DNA of 64,000 nt from positions 496,001 to 560,000 of the forward strand of contig NZ_CP019082.1 of assembly GCF_001956985.1 (NCBI RefSeq), read 5' to 3'. This document shows positions 26,346 through 35,671 of this stretch, piece after piece; positions within the stretch are counted from its first letter, which is position 1, and each line of letters opens with the position of its first letter. A program made the position numbers and the translations under genes. The notes beneath the pieces were generated by a model. That model was not told where the DNA came from. It searched no databases and saw only the letters and a program-made list of their open reading frames with translations. The stretch is from Paludisphaera borealis (GTDB lineage Bacteria; Planctomycetota; Planctomycetia; Isosphaerales; Isosphaeraceae).

Positions 26346-29300
26346 ATGGTGATCGCCTCCAAGCCGACTCCGGAGTCCTCCCCGCCCAGGGTGAAGCCTC
26401 AGGGATCGATCGTCGCCAAGCTGACCCTGTTCGTCGGCTTCCTGGTCGCGCTCACGGCCGGGGTGCTGATCACGGTCGGGTATCTTTACGTCAGCGCGAT
26501 GGTCAGCTCTCAGATCGATGCGCAGCTCTCGGTGATCGCCGACGACCGACAGGCCCTGCTCTTGACGACGATGCAGCAGGAAGAGGAACGCGTCCGCCAG
26601 CTCGCGACCCGCACGCGGCTGCGGATCTTGCTTGAGCAGTTGAAGCGCGGATCGCTGAGCGAGGCGCAGTTCGGCAAGGACGTCGAGGACGTGCTGGACG
26701 ACGTCCGCGAGAGCGCCAAGGATTTCCTGGCGATCTGGCTCGAAGACGTTCAGGGCAAAGTACTGGCCTCCAGCGGCCCCGCCGAGATTACTGAGAAGTT
26801 TCCGATCGGACGTTGGAGCGCGCGCGAGCCGAGCCGAGGCGAGACGCTCGTCGCGGTTCCCGAGCAAGTCGGCACGACGCCGACCGCGCTGTTCTCGGCG
26901 CCTGTCCGAGATCGAGCGAGAAGCGAGATCGGCAGGATTCTTTTGCTCGTGGATCTCGGCCGCATCGCGGCGGAGCTTTCCAATTCGGAGTGGTTGGGCC
27001 GGACGGGCGAGGTCTTGCTCGGCATTCACGAAGACGGCGGCATTCGCTACCTGTTCCCTCCCCGCCACAGTCCGGAGCGGACCCGGTTCCCCATCGACAA
27101 GTCGGCGTCCATGAACCTGGCGATCATGGGCCGCCGTGGCCTCTTGCGGTCGCCCGATCGACTGGGGCGGGACGTGCTCGCGGCTTACCGGCCGGTGGGT
27201 TACGGCGGTTGGGGAATGGTGGCCAAGATCGACGTCGCCGAGGCTTACGCGCCCGTGACGCGGCTGCGATGGCTGCTGATGGCGATCGGCGGATCGATCC
27301 TGACCTTCGGTCTGGCGGCCTCGTATGTGTTGGCCCGCCAGCACACGCGGCCGATCCGTCGCCTCGCCGAGGCGGCCGAGGCGGTTGCGTCCGGCGATCT
27401 GAACGCCCCGATCCACGTCTCCTCGAACGACGAGATCGGCGTCCTCGGCCTCGCCTTCTCGAAAATGACCGAACAGCTCGCGCTGTCGCACGCCGACCTC
27501 GAACTGCGGATTTCCGAACGCACGCGCGATCTGGAAGCCGTCCGCGACCTGCTCGACGCCTTCTTCCGGATCTCCACGTCCCAGGCGGATTCCCAGACCA
27601 TCGATCGCACCTTCGACTCGGTGCTCCAGTTCTGCTCGCGGCTGGGCTACGACCTGGCGATGATCTCGCTGGTGGATCGCGAGGCCGGCGTGATCCGGGG
27701 AGTCCGGGGCGCGGGCTCCATGACCGGCGTGGTCGAGCAAACGGTTCGGCCTCTCGACGGCCGAGACGTCCTGGCGGATGTGGTCCGCGAGGGCCGGATC
27801 GAGATCATCCCCGATTCGCTGGCCGATCCTCGATGCGATCACGAGGCCGTGGCCCAGGCGGGCATCCGGGGGCAGATCATCCTGCCCCTGGTCGGCGAGG
27901 ACGTGCTCGGGACGCTTCAGGTCGCGGTGCGTGGCGTACTCGACCCGGCCGCCATTGATCTTCGACCGCTGGAGACGCTGGCCAGCCACGCCGCCCGGAC
28001 CCTCTCGCGACTCAATCAGGTCGAAGAAATCCGCCGCCTCAACCAGCGGTTGGGGAGGCACGCCGGCGAGCTGGCGCGGTCGGAGGCCGCGCTCCGCGAG
28101 CAGACCGGCATCCTGCGGTCGGTCCTCGACTGCATGAGCGAGGGCGTCGTGGTCGCCGACAAGCAGGCGCGGCTGCTGGTCATCAATCCGGCCGCCGAAC
28201 GCATCTTCGGCCGTCGGCCGGTTGCGGAAGCCTGGCACCCCCTGGCGTCGGTTTATCCCCCCAACGTCGGCATTCCGTACAAGACTGCGGAATTGCCCCT
28301 TCATCGCTCGATCGGGGGAGAGTCGGTTGATCAGATCGAGTTGATGATCGGGCATCCCAGCCTTCAGCAAGGGCGGTGCATGCTCGTCAACGGGCGCCCT
28401 CTCGTCGACGACCGGGGGGCGATCCAGGGGGGCCTGGTCGTCTTCCACGACATCACCCGGAGGAAGCGTTTCGAGCAGCGACTTGCCGTCGAATACGCGA
28501 CGGCCCGCGTCTTGGCCGAGGCCGACTCGCTGGTCGAGGCCGCCCCCCGAATCCTCCAGATCGTCGGCGAGCGTCTGGAGTGGGATTTCGGGATTCTCTG
28601 GAGGACTGACTCAGGCTCCCAGCAGATCCGCTGTCTGACCGTCTGGCGCACCGGCGACGACGCGTCGTCCAGCTTCGAGGAGCAGCTTCGCGCGCACGAC
28701 TTCCGATCGGGCGAAGCCCTGCCGGGTCGGGTGTGGGCGAACTGCGACGCGGTCTGGATTCCCGATCTCTCTCAGGACCCGGATCGCCGTCTGGCCGACA
28801 CCCTTGCGGCCGAAGGACTGCGCACCGCGTTCGGGACGCCCGTCTTGCTGCGCGGCGAATGTCTGGGCGTGCTCGGGTTCTTCAGCCGCCAGTCTCGGTC
28901 CCAAGACTCCGAGCTGATCGCGATGATGAAGATCCTGGGCAATCAGATCGGACAGTTCATCGATCGCACTCAGATGCACGCCCGCGTCGTCCAGTCGGAA
29001 AAACTCGCATCGCTCGGCATGCTCAGCGCCAGCGTGGCTCACGAGATCAACAACCCGCTGGCCTACGTCGCCAACAACCTCGCCAGCCTCGACCGCGACG
29101 CGCGGGCGCTGATGGGCATCCTCGTCTGCTACGAGCAGAGTATCGACCTCATCGCCTCGGCACGTCCCGACCTCGCGATCGAGATCCGACGGCTCGATGA
29201 AGAATGCGACCTGGCTTACGTCAAGGAACACCTCGGCAAGATGCTCGGCAGCACGCGTCAGGGGGTCAAGCGCGTCGCCGACATCGTCCACAACCTTCGC

Positions 29301-29798
29301 GGCTTCGCTCGATTCGACCGCAAGGCCGCCGACCAGGTCGACCTTCACGAGACGATCGACGCGGCTCTCGAAATGATCCGAGGTCGACTCGACCGACGGG
29401 GGATCGCCGTCTCGCAGCGCTGGGGAACCGTCCCGCTGGTCGCCGCATCGCCCGCGCAGCTCAATCAGGTCTTCCTGAATCTTCTCGTCAACGCGATGCA
29501 AGCCATCGACTCCACCCATCGTCAGGACGGCGAGATCGTCATCGAAACGAAACTTCGAGACGACGACGTCTGCGTCGCGATCCGCGACAACGGCTGCGGC
29601 ATGCCCGTCGACGTGCAGTCGCAGATCTTCGACCCCTTCTTCACCACCAAGGCTTCAGGCGAAGGGACGGGGCTGGGGCTGAGCATCAGCCATGGCATCG
29701 TCCTGGACCACGGCGGGCGTATCGAGGTCGAGAGCGCGACCGGCGAGGGGACCTGCTTCCGCGTCGTCCTGCCCATTTCGCGCAAATCGGATTCGTGA
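26346..29798 (+). CDS. large membrane hybrid-sensing histidine kinase (periplasmic sensor-HAMP-GAF-PAS-GAF-HisKA-HATPase)
   Basis: A 1150-residue sensor kinase. Helix 1 (residues about 24-50, LFVGFLVALTAGVLITVGY) and helix 2 (about 313-332, LLMAIGGSILTFGLAASYVL) bracket a sensor domain of about 260 residues outside the membrane. Then come HAMP (about 335-385), a GAF-like domain (about 405-560), a coiled-coil linker, PAS (about 590-700, SVLDCMSEGVVVADKQARLL), and a second GAF (about 715-870). HisKA has the phospho-acceptor His899 in SVAHEINNPLAYV. The ATPase carries the N box NLLVNAMQA, DNGCGM and GEGTGLGLSIS. No receiver domain is fused and no response regulator gene lies next to it, so its partner is elsewhere. 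The gene starts 36 bases after GH127, so a shared transcript is possible. Confidence 0.9.
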   Translation: MVIASKPTPESSPPRVKPQGSIVAKLTLFVGFLVALTAGVLITVGYLYVSAMVSSQIDAQLSVIADDRQALLLTTMQQEEERVRQLATRTRLRILLEQLKRGSLSEAQFGKDVEDVLDDVRESAKDFLAIWLEDVQGKVLASSGPAEITEKFPIGRWSAREPSRGETLVAVPEQVGTTPTALFSAPVRDRARSEIGRILLLVDLGRIAAELSNSEWLGRTGEVLLGIHEDGGIRYLFPPRHSPERTRFPIDKSASMNLAIMGRRGLLRSPDRLGRDVLAAYRPVGYGGWGMVAKIDVAEAYAPVTRLRWLLMAIGGSILTFGLAASYVLARQHTRPIRRLAEAAEAVASGDLNAPIHVSSNDEIGVLGLAFSKMTEQLALSHADLELRISERTRDLEAVRDLLDAFFRISTSQADSQTIDRTFDSVLQFCSRLGYDLAMISLVDREAGVIRGVRGAGSMTGVVEQTVRPLDGRDVLADVVREGRIEIIPDSLADPRCDHEAVAQAGIRGQIILPLVGEDVLGTLQVAVRGVLDPAAIDLRPLETLASHAARTLSRLNQVEEIRRLNQRLGRHAGELARSEAALREQTGILRSVLDCMSEGVVVADKQARLLVINPAAERIFGRRPVAEAWHPLASVYPPNVGIPYKTAELPLHRSIGGESVDQIELMIGHPSLQQGRCMLVNGRPLVDDRGAIQGGLVVFHDITRRKRFEQRLAVEYATARVLAEADSLVEAAPRILQIVGERLEWDFGILWRTDSGSQQIRCLTVWRTGDDASSSFEEQLRAHDFRSGEALPGRVWANCDAVWIPDLSQDPDRRLADTLAAEGLRTAFGTPVLLRGECLGVLGFFSRQSRSQDSELIAMMKILGNQIGQFIDRTQMHARVVQSEKLASLGMLSASVAHEINNPLAYVANNLASLDRDARALMGILVCYEQSIDLIASARPDLAIEIRRLDEECDLAYVKEHLGKMLGSTRQGVKRVADIVHNLRGFARFDRKAADQVDLHETIDAALEMIRGRLDRRGIAVSQRWGTVPLVAASPAQLNQVFLNLLVNAMQAIDSTHRQDGEIVIETKLRDDDVCVAIRDNGCGMPVDVQSQIFDPFFTTKASGEGTGLGLSISHGIVLDHGGRIEVESATGEGTCFRVVLPISRKSDS

Positions 29799-29969
29799 GG
29801 GCCGCGCGGCTTCTTGGTATCGAGAGGTCGACATGGGTTGGGGCGACTGGGATTTTTCTTGTGCCCGGGCTCGGTGGGCTCTTATCCTGGGATCGCGCCT
29901 CCACGATGTGTTGCATTCGGGTCGAGGTGTTTTGGTGATTTCGGATCCCGACGGACCAGGGGTTTCTTT

Positions 29970-32474
29970 ATGAATCGCTCGTGTCGCGCCTCGTCGAATC
30001 GATCGGCTCGTCGGCCCTCGTGGCTTGCGGCGGGATCAGCGTTGTGTCTGATGTTGATCGGATCGAGGTTCACTTCGGCCCAGGCCGTCGCGCCCGCCGC
30101 GACGGAGAAGGCCGCCTCGTCGCTCGCGCGTTACGTGCCGGGCGAGAAGGTGATCGCCCTGTTCGAGTTCGGCGGGATCGACGCCCACCGCGAGGCCTGG
30201 AAGAAGACGGCGGCTCAGAAGGCCCTCAACGACACGCCGCTTGGAGCACTGCTGCGCGACCTGGCAGGCCAAGGGTTTGATCTCGCCCAGAAGGCGAATC
30301 CCGGCTTCAAGAAGGTCGCCAAGGCCGACGTCGTCCTGCTGTTCGATCAGATCACGGCCAAGGGGTTTGCGGCGGGGCTCTTCGGCGACCCCGACAAGCC
30401 GAGCGGCGTGTTCGTCCTGCGCGACGCCGACCGGCCCGAAGTCGTCCGACTCGTGGAGGCGGCCGTCGCGGCCGGTCGGGCGAAAGACGCTCCCAGGCCC
30501 GAGCCGATCCAGAAGTCCGGCCGATCGATTCATCCCAACGGGGACGGGGGCTGGTGGATCGAGGGCCATGACCTCGTCTTCGCCGACAAGGGGGGCGTCG
30601 ACGCCGTGCTCGCGGCCCTCGACGGCAAGGGGGCGAACGCCGAGTCGCATCCCAGACGGGTCGCCCTCGCGAAGCCAGGCGACGGCTACGAGCCCGTGGC
30701 CCTCGGCTTCTTCGACATCACCGCCGCGCCGGCCCTGCCCCCCAAAGCCGTGAAGCTCGGACTGGACGGCGCGAAGGCGGTCGAGTTCCAGTGGGGCTTC
30801 CAGGCCGAGGCCCTGACGACCGTCTTGCGGCTTGTCGCTCCCTCGCCCCGACGCGGGGCGCTGAAGTTGATCGATCAGCCGACGTTCGACGTCGGCTCGC
30901 TGCCCCCGATCCCGGCCGGTCTGACCGGCTTCAACCTGTTCTCGATCGATCCACTCAAGACCTACGATCAGGTCGTCGCGCTGGTCAAGGAGAACGCTCC
31001 CGAGAACATCAAGGAGTTCGAGACGTTCGAGGCGAGGGTTCGCGACCGGATCGGCCTGGACCTTCGCGGCGACGTGCTCAAGCTGCTGGGCCCCCAACTC
31101 GCGATCTACCTGCTCCCCGTCGAACTGCCTCAGGTCAACCTCCCCGACCCGAGGATCGCGACCTTCTTCGCGTACGGCGGCCTGGTGGTCAGCGCGCGGA
31201 CGACGGACGAGGCGGCGCTGGGCGCGAAGCTGGAAGGGGTCGTCAAGATCATCAACCAGGCCGTCGCCGAACAGGCCAAGGGGGTTCCCAAGCCTCCCCG
31301 GTTCGTCCGTGAGGACGGAGCGGGCGTCGAGTACGTGATGGATCTTTCCGAGATCGGCCCGCCGGGGCTGCTGGGCGCCGCCTTCTCGCCCACGATCACG
31401 CTCGCCAAGGGACAGCTCATGGTCGCCGCGTCTCGCGATGCGGCGCGCAAGGCCGTCGCCGCCGCCGGCGCGGGCCCGGACGGCCGATGGAAGCCGACCG
31501 AGGCGTTCATCCCCCTGGCCGAGCGGCTGCCGCGCGGCATGGTCATGCTGTCGGTCTCCGACATCCGCGAGACCCTGCCGGCGATCATCGAGAGCCTCCC
31601 TCAACTCGTTCCGATGCTCAACGCTCAGATCTCCCAGGCGTCGCGCGCCAACGGAGGGCCGGCCGTCGCGATCAACATCGACCCCGCCAAGGTCCCCCCG
31701 GCTGATCAGCTTCGGGCGCTGCTCTTCCCCGCGTCGTTCGCCCTGGCGGTCGACGATCAGGGGATTTTCTTCGTCCAGCGCGAGTCGCTCCCGAGCGTGA
31801 CTTCGCCGGCGTCCTCGGGCGTGCTGGTCGCGCTCTTGCTGCCGGCCGTGCAGGCGGCCCGCGAGGCCGCCCGCCGCGCCCAGTGCGTCAACAACCTCAA
31901 GCAGATCGGCCTCGCATTCCACAACCACGACGCGGTCACCGGGGCGTTCCCGGGCGACATCGTCGACAAGGACGGCAAGCCGCTCTTGAGCTGGCGCGTG
32001 GCCATCCTGCCGTTTATAGAGCAGCAGGAACTCTACAACCAGTTCAAGCTCGACGAGCCCTGGGACAGCCCGCACAACAAGCCGCTGCTGAGTCAGATCC
32101 CGACGATCTATCGCTGCCCGAGCGACCCCCGGCCGGACTCCACCCTGACGAGCTACCTCGGTTTCGATGGACCCGGCGGCTTTCTGGAGAAGGGGCGGAA
32201 GGTCCAGTTCGAGGACGTCACCGACGGCGCCTCGAAGACGTTCGCGGTCGTCGAAGCCGCCGAGGGCGTTCCCTGGACCAAGCCCGCGGATCTTCCCTTC
32301 GATCCCAAGGCTCCGTCCTCCCTGTTCGGCGCCGGCTCCAAGCACCCCGGCGGCTTCAATGCTCTGTTCGTCGACGGTTCGGTCCGGTTCATGAACAGGG
32401 CGACCGACGCCAAGACGCTCAAGGCCCTGATCACACGCAACGGAGGCGAAGCCATCGACCCCGGGTCCTATTGA
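29970..32474 (+). CDS. DUF1559-family protein with long N-terminal extracytoplasmic region
   Basis: An 834-residue protein. ATG 29970 gives a signal peptide (AAGSALCLMLIGSRFTSAQA) and follows AGGGG. Residues about 30-600 form an unrecognised extracytoplasmic region. Near 610 comes VLVALLLPAVQAAREAARRA, which in typical planctomycete DUF1559 proteins is the hydrophobic N-terminus just after a prepilin-like leader. Here it sits internally. The DUF1559 domain (about 630-830) contains QCVNNLKQIGLAFHNH and ends with the H-X9-DG signature (HPGGFNALFVDG). The domain is known in very many planctomycete paralogues and its function is not established. This example is a fusion of a separate secreted region to a DUF1559 core. 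Confidence 0.85.
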   Translation: MNRSCRASSNRSARRPSWLAAGSALCLMLIGSRFTSAQAVAPAATEKAASSLARYVPGEKVIALFEFGGIDAHREAWKKTAAQKALNDTPLGALLRDLAGQGFDLAQKANPGFKKVAKADVVLLFDQITAKGFAAGLFGDPDKPSGVFVLRDADRPEVVRLVEAAVAAGRAKDAPRPEPIQKSGRSIHPNGDGGWWIEGHDLVFADKGGVDAVLAALDGKGANAESHPRRVALAKPGDGYEPVALGFFDITAAPALPPKAVKLGLDGAKAVEFQWGFQAEALTTVLRLVAPSPRRGALKLIDQPTFDVGSLPPIPAGLTGFNLFSIDPLKTYDQVVALVKENAPENIKEFETFEARVRDRIGLDLRGDVLKLLGPQLAIYLLPVELPQVNLPDPRIATFFAYGGLVVSARTTDEAALGAKLEGVVKIINQAVAEQAKGVPKPPRFVREDGAGVEYVMDLSEIGPPGLLGAAFSPTITLAKGQLMVAASRDAARKAVAAAGAGPDGRWKPTEAFIPLAERLPRGMVMLSVSDIRETLPAIIESLPQLVPMLNAQISQASRANGGPAVAINIDPAKVPPADQLRALLFPASFALAVDDQGIFFVQRESLPSVTSPASSGVLVALLLPAVQAAREAARRAQCVNNLKQIGLAFHNHDAVTGAFPGDIVDKDGKPLLSWRVAILPFIEQQELYNQFKLDEPWDSPHNKPLLSQIPTIYRCPSDPRPDSTLTSYLGFDGPGGFLEKGRKVQFEDVTDGASKTFAVVEAAEGVPWTKPADLPFDPKAPSSLFGAGSKHPGGFNALFVDGSVRFMNRATDAKTLKALITRNGGEAIDPGSY

Positions 32475-32640
32475 AACCTCGATCCCGGGCGACTCCGATG
32501 GAATTCGGAGAAAAGTCTTGCCTCCGGCGGAGCCGCCCGGCTAAATCGTAGAGCGAGGACATGGTCTGATGTCATGGTCTGATCCCGGGGAAGCCCCGAA
32601 GCGGGCGCCTTCCCCCCGATTGGTCGAGCGAGGCGAACGG

Positions 32641-32913
32641 ATGACGCCCTTTGGGAAAGACGATTGGCGGCTTCACGATCAGGAGCGTTACCTCCACGGG
32701 GCGACGCTGCATCCGGCTCCGCGACGGCTCGCCGTCCCGGACGCCTGCTACGACGGTCATTGCGAGTTCTGCTGGGAGCCGATCGCCGGCGGCGACCGCC
32801 TCGACGCCGCGAGCGAAGCGTACGCCACGCATCGCGGCGACCGCTGGGTCTGCTCTCGCTGTTTCGAGGATTTCAAGAGCCTGTTCGCCTGGGTCGTGGC
32901 CAACGCGGTTTAA
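32641..32913 (+). CDS. small zinc-ribbon-like protein
   Basis: A 90-residue protein with two Cys pairs, HCEFCWEPI (residues about 42-45) and WVCSRCFEDF (about 72-75), spaced as in a small treble-clef or zinc-ribbon fold. The N-terminus (DDWRLHDQERYLHGATLH) resembles a widespread family of uncharacterised small bacterial proteins with a C-x2-C pair. ATG 32641 is preceded by GAGG; the frame continues upstream to 32569. No partner is evident. An 11-base direct repeat (CATGGTCTGAT at 32560-32570 and 32573-32583) lies just upstream. Confidence 0.7.
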   Translation: MTPFGKDDWRLHDQERYLHGATLHPAPRRLAVPDACYDGHCEFCWEPIAGGDRLDAASEAYATHRGDRWVCSRCFEDFKSLFAWVVANAV

Positions 32914-32954
32914 CGCGGTGGACTTTTGGGATGTAGGCGGGCCGGGGCCGAACT

Positions 32955-32982
32955 CCCTTCTCCCCGCGCGAGGGGAGAAGGG
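32955..32982. repeat. palindromic repeat, copy 1
   Basis: CCCTTCTCCCC (32955-32965) and GGGGAGAAGGG (32972-32982) form a perfect 11-pair stem around GCGCGA. The same core recurs at 58756-58778 inside a coding sequence, so this looks like a dispersed palindromic element rather than only a terminator. It stands between the convergent zinc-ribbon and DUF488 genes, where it could also end transcription in both directions. Confidence 0.6.
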
Positions 32983-33045
32983 ATGTTCGCGATGGTCTGC
33001 TTTGATCGCTGCATGCAACCCAAATGCAAAGGCGAGGAGCGTCGC

Positions 33046-33399
33046 TCACTTCGTGTGATGACGGTCGAGATACGTCTTCAAGACCAGCGCCCCGTTGTGC
33101 TCCTCGTCATGGGAGGCGTACAGCAGCGTCACGGTTCCTTCCTTCCCTTTCTGCTTCAGCACGTCCAGGGCCGCTTCGTCATCCTTGAGTTCCGCGGCGT
33201 AGCGCTCTTGAAACTCCCGCCACTTGGCCGGGTCGTGGCTGAACCATTTTCGCAGCTCAGGGCTCGGGGCGACGTCCTTGAGCCAGAGGTCGAGTTCCGC
33301 TCGCTCCTTGCTGACGCCGCGCGGCCAGAGCCGTTCCACCAGCACCCGGAAACCGTCATCCGGTGACGTCTGTTCGTAAACCCGTTTGAGTTTGAACAT
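33046..33399 (-). CDS. DUF488 family protein (YeaO-like)
   Basis: A 117-residue cytoplasmic protein matching the short DUF488/YeaO family over its whole length: KLKRVYEQTSPDDGFRVLVE, the LWPRGVSKE turn, LWLKDVAPSPELRKWFSHDP and the C-terminal TLLYASHDEEHNGALVLK. The family's function is unknown. ATG 33399 has AAAGGAGG at a suitable distance, one of the best ribosome sites in the window. It is the last gene of the gnd-zwf-HAD run on this strand, 68 bases after the HAD gene. Confidence 0.9.
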   Translation of the reverse strand: MFKLKRVYEQTSPDDGFRVLVERLWPRGVSKERAELDLWLKDVAPSPELRKWFSHDPAKWREFQERYAAELKDDEAALDVLKQKGKEGTVTLLYASHDEEHNGALVLKTYLDRHHTK

Positions 33400-33467
33400 G
33401 GCGGAAGAGCCTCCTTTGAGTGTTCGGCAAGGCGGCGGTCGAGGGCGTTCGTCCTCCGACCAACGCC

Positions 33468-34178
33468 CTACCCCGAGGAGCCGAGAGCGCCGCCGCCGGC
33501 CTGGGCGGCCGCAAGCAGCGTGGAGAGGTCGTACAGGAGCAGGTCTTCGATTCGCTCGACCGTGACGTCCGCGGGCGGGTACGCGGTCAACAGCTTCGGG
33601 TCGTGCGCGTAATGCCCCTGACGCGGGAAGACGGTCGTCACGCGCGGCCCCCAGACTTTCTTCACGGCGTTCAGCAGTCGCAGCTTGTCGTCCACCAGCA
33701 CGTAGTGTCGAGCGGGGTAACGCATCTCGACGTCGTCCAGTTGCTGCTCTTTATGGACGTAGATGAGTGCGCGCTCATCGACCGCACTGTACAGGCCCGA
33801 ACGCTCGATCTTCCGGGGCTGAAAGACGACGTCGCCGTCGGACAGGATGACCGACTGGCCCCAGGAATTGAATCGCGCGATCACCTCGAGGGCGCCGGGG
33901 AAGAGGCGATCGGCGAACGGATACTCCAGCAGGAAGTAAGACAGTTTGAGTATGTGCGGGTTGTGTGGGTTCTCGATCCGATAGCGCTGCAAGGCGCTGA
34001 GGTAGTCCGCATAGCCCACGGCCGCGCGGTTCTCCTCGAAGATCGCCCAGTAGCGCTTCTCGCACTCGGACCCGAACGCCTCCGTCAAGTGGCGTTTCAG
34101 GTCGACGACGATCTGGTCGTTGTCGAGCAACGTGTTGTCGACGTCCAGCAGAAACACGACGGGATGAGCTTGCGGCAC
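33468..34178 (-). CDS. HAD-family hydrolase
   Basis: A 236-residue haloacid-dehalogenase-type phosphatase. Motif I is FLLDVDNTLLDND, with the nucleophile Asp and the acid/base Asp two residues on. Motif II is SVILSDGD. A later VLVDDKL supplies the motif IV acidic pair. A helical cap lies between motifs I and II. GTG 34178 was chosen because GGAGA stands eight bases upstream and it places motif I near the N-terminus; the frame stays open back to 34367 but reads as an improbable Arg-rich extension. It follows zwf by 67 bases, so it is probably in the same operon. A sugar-phosphate substrate would fit, but that is inference. Confidence 0.82.
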   Translation of the reverse strand: MPQAHPVVFLLDVDNTLLDNDQIVVDLKRHLTEAFGSECEKRYWAIFEENRAAVGYADYLSALQRYRIENPHNPHILKLSYFLLEYPFADRLFPGALEVIARFNSWGQSVILSDGDVVFQPRKIERSGLYSAVDERALIYVHKEQQLDDVEMRYPARHYVLVDDKLRLLNAVKKVWGPRVTTVFPRQGHYAHDPKLLTAYPPADVTVERIEDLLLYDLSTLLAAAQAGGGALGSSG

Positions 34179-34245
34179 GCGATCGTCTCCATAGAGTCTC
34201 TCAGGGGAATCTCGGCGGATCTCGGCTTCGCATCGCCGGTCTGAC

Positions 34246-35619
34246 TCACGACGTCGTCGGATTATGCCAGCCGGCAGCGTCGGTGATGATCCGATCGGCC
34301 TGACTCGGTCCCCAGGTGTTCGGCTCGTATTCGTGAACGGGGGTGGCCGAATCCAGGACCGGATCAACGATGCGCCACTCTTCCTCGACGTAGTCTTCGC
34401 GGGCGAAGAGGCCGTGGTCGCCGTTCATGGCTTCACCGAGGAGCCGCTCGTAGGCGTCCATCTCGTCGGCGTCGGGGTGGTGGCACGCCATCAACTCGAC
34501 CGGACGGCCGGCCATGGTTTCGCCCGACCCCATGATCATCACGCCGATCGCGATCGAGGCCTCGGGGCTGATCCGGAATCGGAGGTGGTTCGGTAGCGGC
34601 GAGTCGAAGTGATGACGGCTTCGCGACGGTCGGAGCTTGACGATCACCTCGGTGCACGTCACGGGCAGGCGCTTCCCGGCCCGGATGAAGAAGGGGACGC
34701 CCCGCCAGCGCGGTGAATCGATCTCCAGCCGCATGGCGGCGAACGTCTCGACCTGGGAGTCGGGCGCCACGCCCGGTTCGTCGTGGTAGCCGCGGAACTG
34801 GCCGCGGACGACGTTTCGCGCGTCGAGCGGGCGGACCTCCTTGACGAGCTTCACCTTGGCGTCGCGAATCGACTCGCCGTCCGTCCCGGCCGGCGGCTCC
34901 ATCGCCACGTAGGCCAGCACCTGGAGCAGGTGGTTCTGGATCACGTCCCGGATGGCGCCGGTCTTGTCGTAAAACGCGCCACGGCCCTGAATTCCGAACT
35001 GCTCGGCCATGGTGATCTGCACGTCTTCCACGTGCTCATGGTTCCAGATCGGCTCGAGGAACCTGTTGGCGAAGCGGAAGTAGTGAAGATTTTGAACCGG
35101 GCGCTTCCCCAGGTAATGGTCGATCCGGAAGATCGCCTTTTCGTCGAACGCGCTCAGGAGAATCGCATTGAGCCTCTTGGCGGATTCGAGGTCGTGGCCG
35201 AACGGCTTCTCGACGATGACCCGGGCCCCTTGGGCGCAGCCCGACCTGCCGAGTTGCTCGACGACCAGTCCGAAAAGACTCGGTGGGATGGCGAGGTAGT
35301 GCGTCGGGTGTCCGGCGTCGCCAAGTTCCCCGCGCAGAGCCTGGAAGGTCGCCGGATCTTGGTAGTCGCCGTCGATGTAACGAAGCAATCCGCACAGCTT
35401 GGCGAATGCGGCCTCATCGACGCCGCCGTGTCGTTCGAGGCCGTCGCGCGCCCGGGCCTTGAGTTGGTCGAGGTTCCATCCGGCCTTGGCCACGCCCACG
35501 ACCGGCGCGGTGAGACGGCCGTGTTTGACCATCGCCTGAAGCGCCGGGAAGATCTTCTTGTGGGCGAGGTCGCCGGTCGCGCCGAAGAAGACCAGCGCGT
35601 CGGAGCGGGGAGCGATCAT
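34246..35619 (-). CDS. zwf: glucose-6-phosphate 1-dehydrogenase
   Basis: A 457-residue enzyme catalysing glucose-6-phosphate to 6-phosphogluconolactone with NADP+ (or NAD+). The Rossmann start is VFFGATGDLAHKKIFPAL. The active-site signature RIDHYLGK, with the catalytic His, lies near residue 170. The conserved EKPFG motif is present, as are FIRAGKRLP and VQITMAEQFGI. It is slightly shorter than typical family members (about 480-510), with no missing motif that I can see. ATG 35619 is preceded by AGGAGGA. It lies 52 bases downstream of gnd on the same strand, forming the oxidative pentose phosphate pair. Confidence 0.95.
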   Translation of the reverse strand: MIAPRSDALVFFGATGDLAHKKIFPALQAMVKHGRLTAPVVGVAKAGWNLDQLKARARDGLERHGGVDEAAFAKLCGLLRYIDGDYQDPATFQALRGELGDAGHPTHYLAIPPSLFGLVVEQLGRSGCAQGARVIVEKPFGHDLESAKRLNAILLSAFDEKAIFRIDHYLGKRPVQNLHYFRFANRFLEPIWNHEHVEDVQITMAEQFGIQGRGAFYDKTGAIRDVIQNHLLQVLAYVAMEPPAGTDGESIRDAKVKLVKEVRPLDARNVVRGQFRGYHDEPGVAPDSQVETFAAMRLEIDSPRWRGVPFFIRAGKRLPVTCTEVIVKLRPSRSRHHFDSPLPNHLRFRISPEASIAIGVMIMGSGETMAGRPVELMACHHPDADEMDAYERLLGEAMNGDHGLFAREDYVEEEWRIVDPVLDSATPVHEYEPNTWGPSQADRIITDAAGWHNPTTS

Positions 35620-35671
35620 TCAATCCTCCTGAACCCGAGGTCCCAGCCCATGCCGCGAGCCTGCCGGCGAG

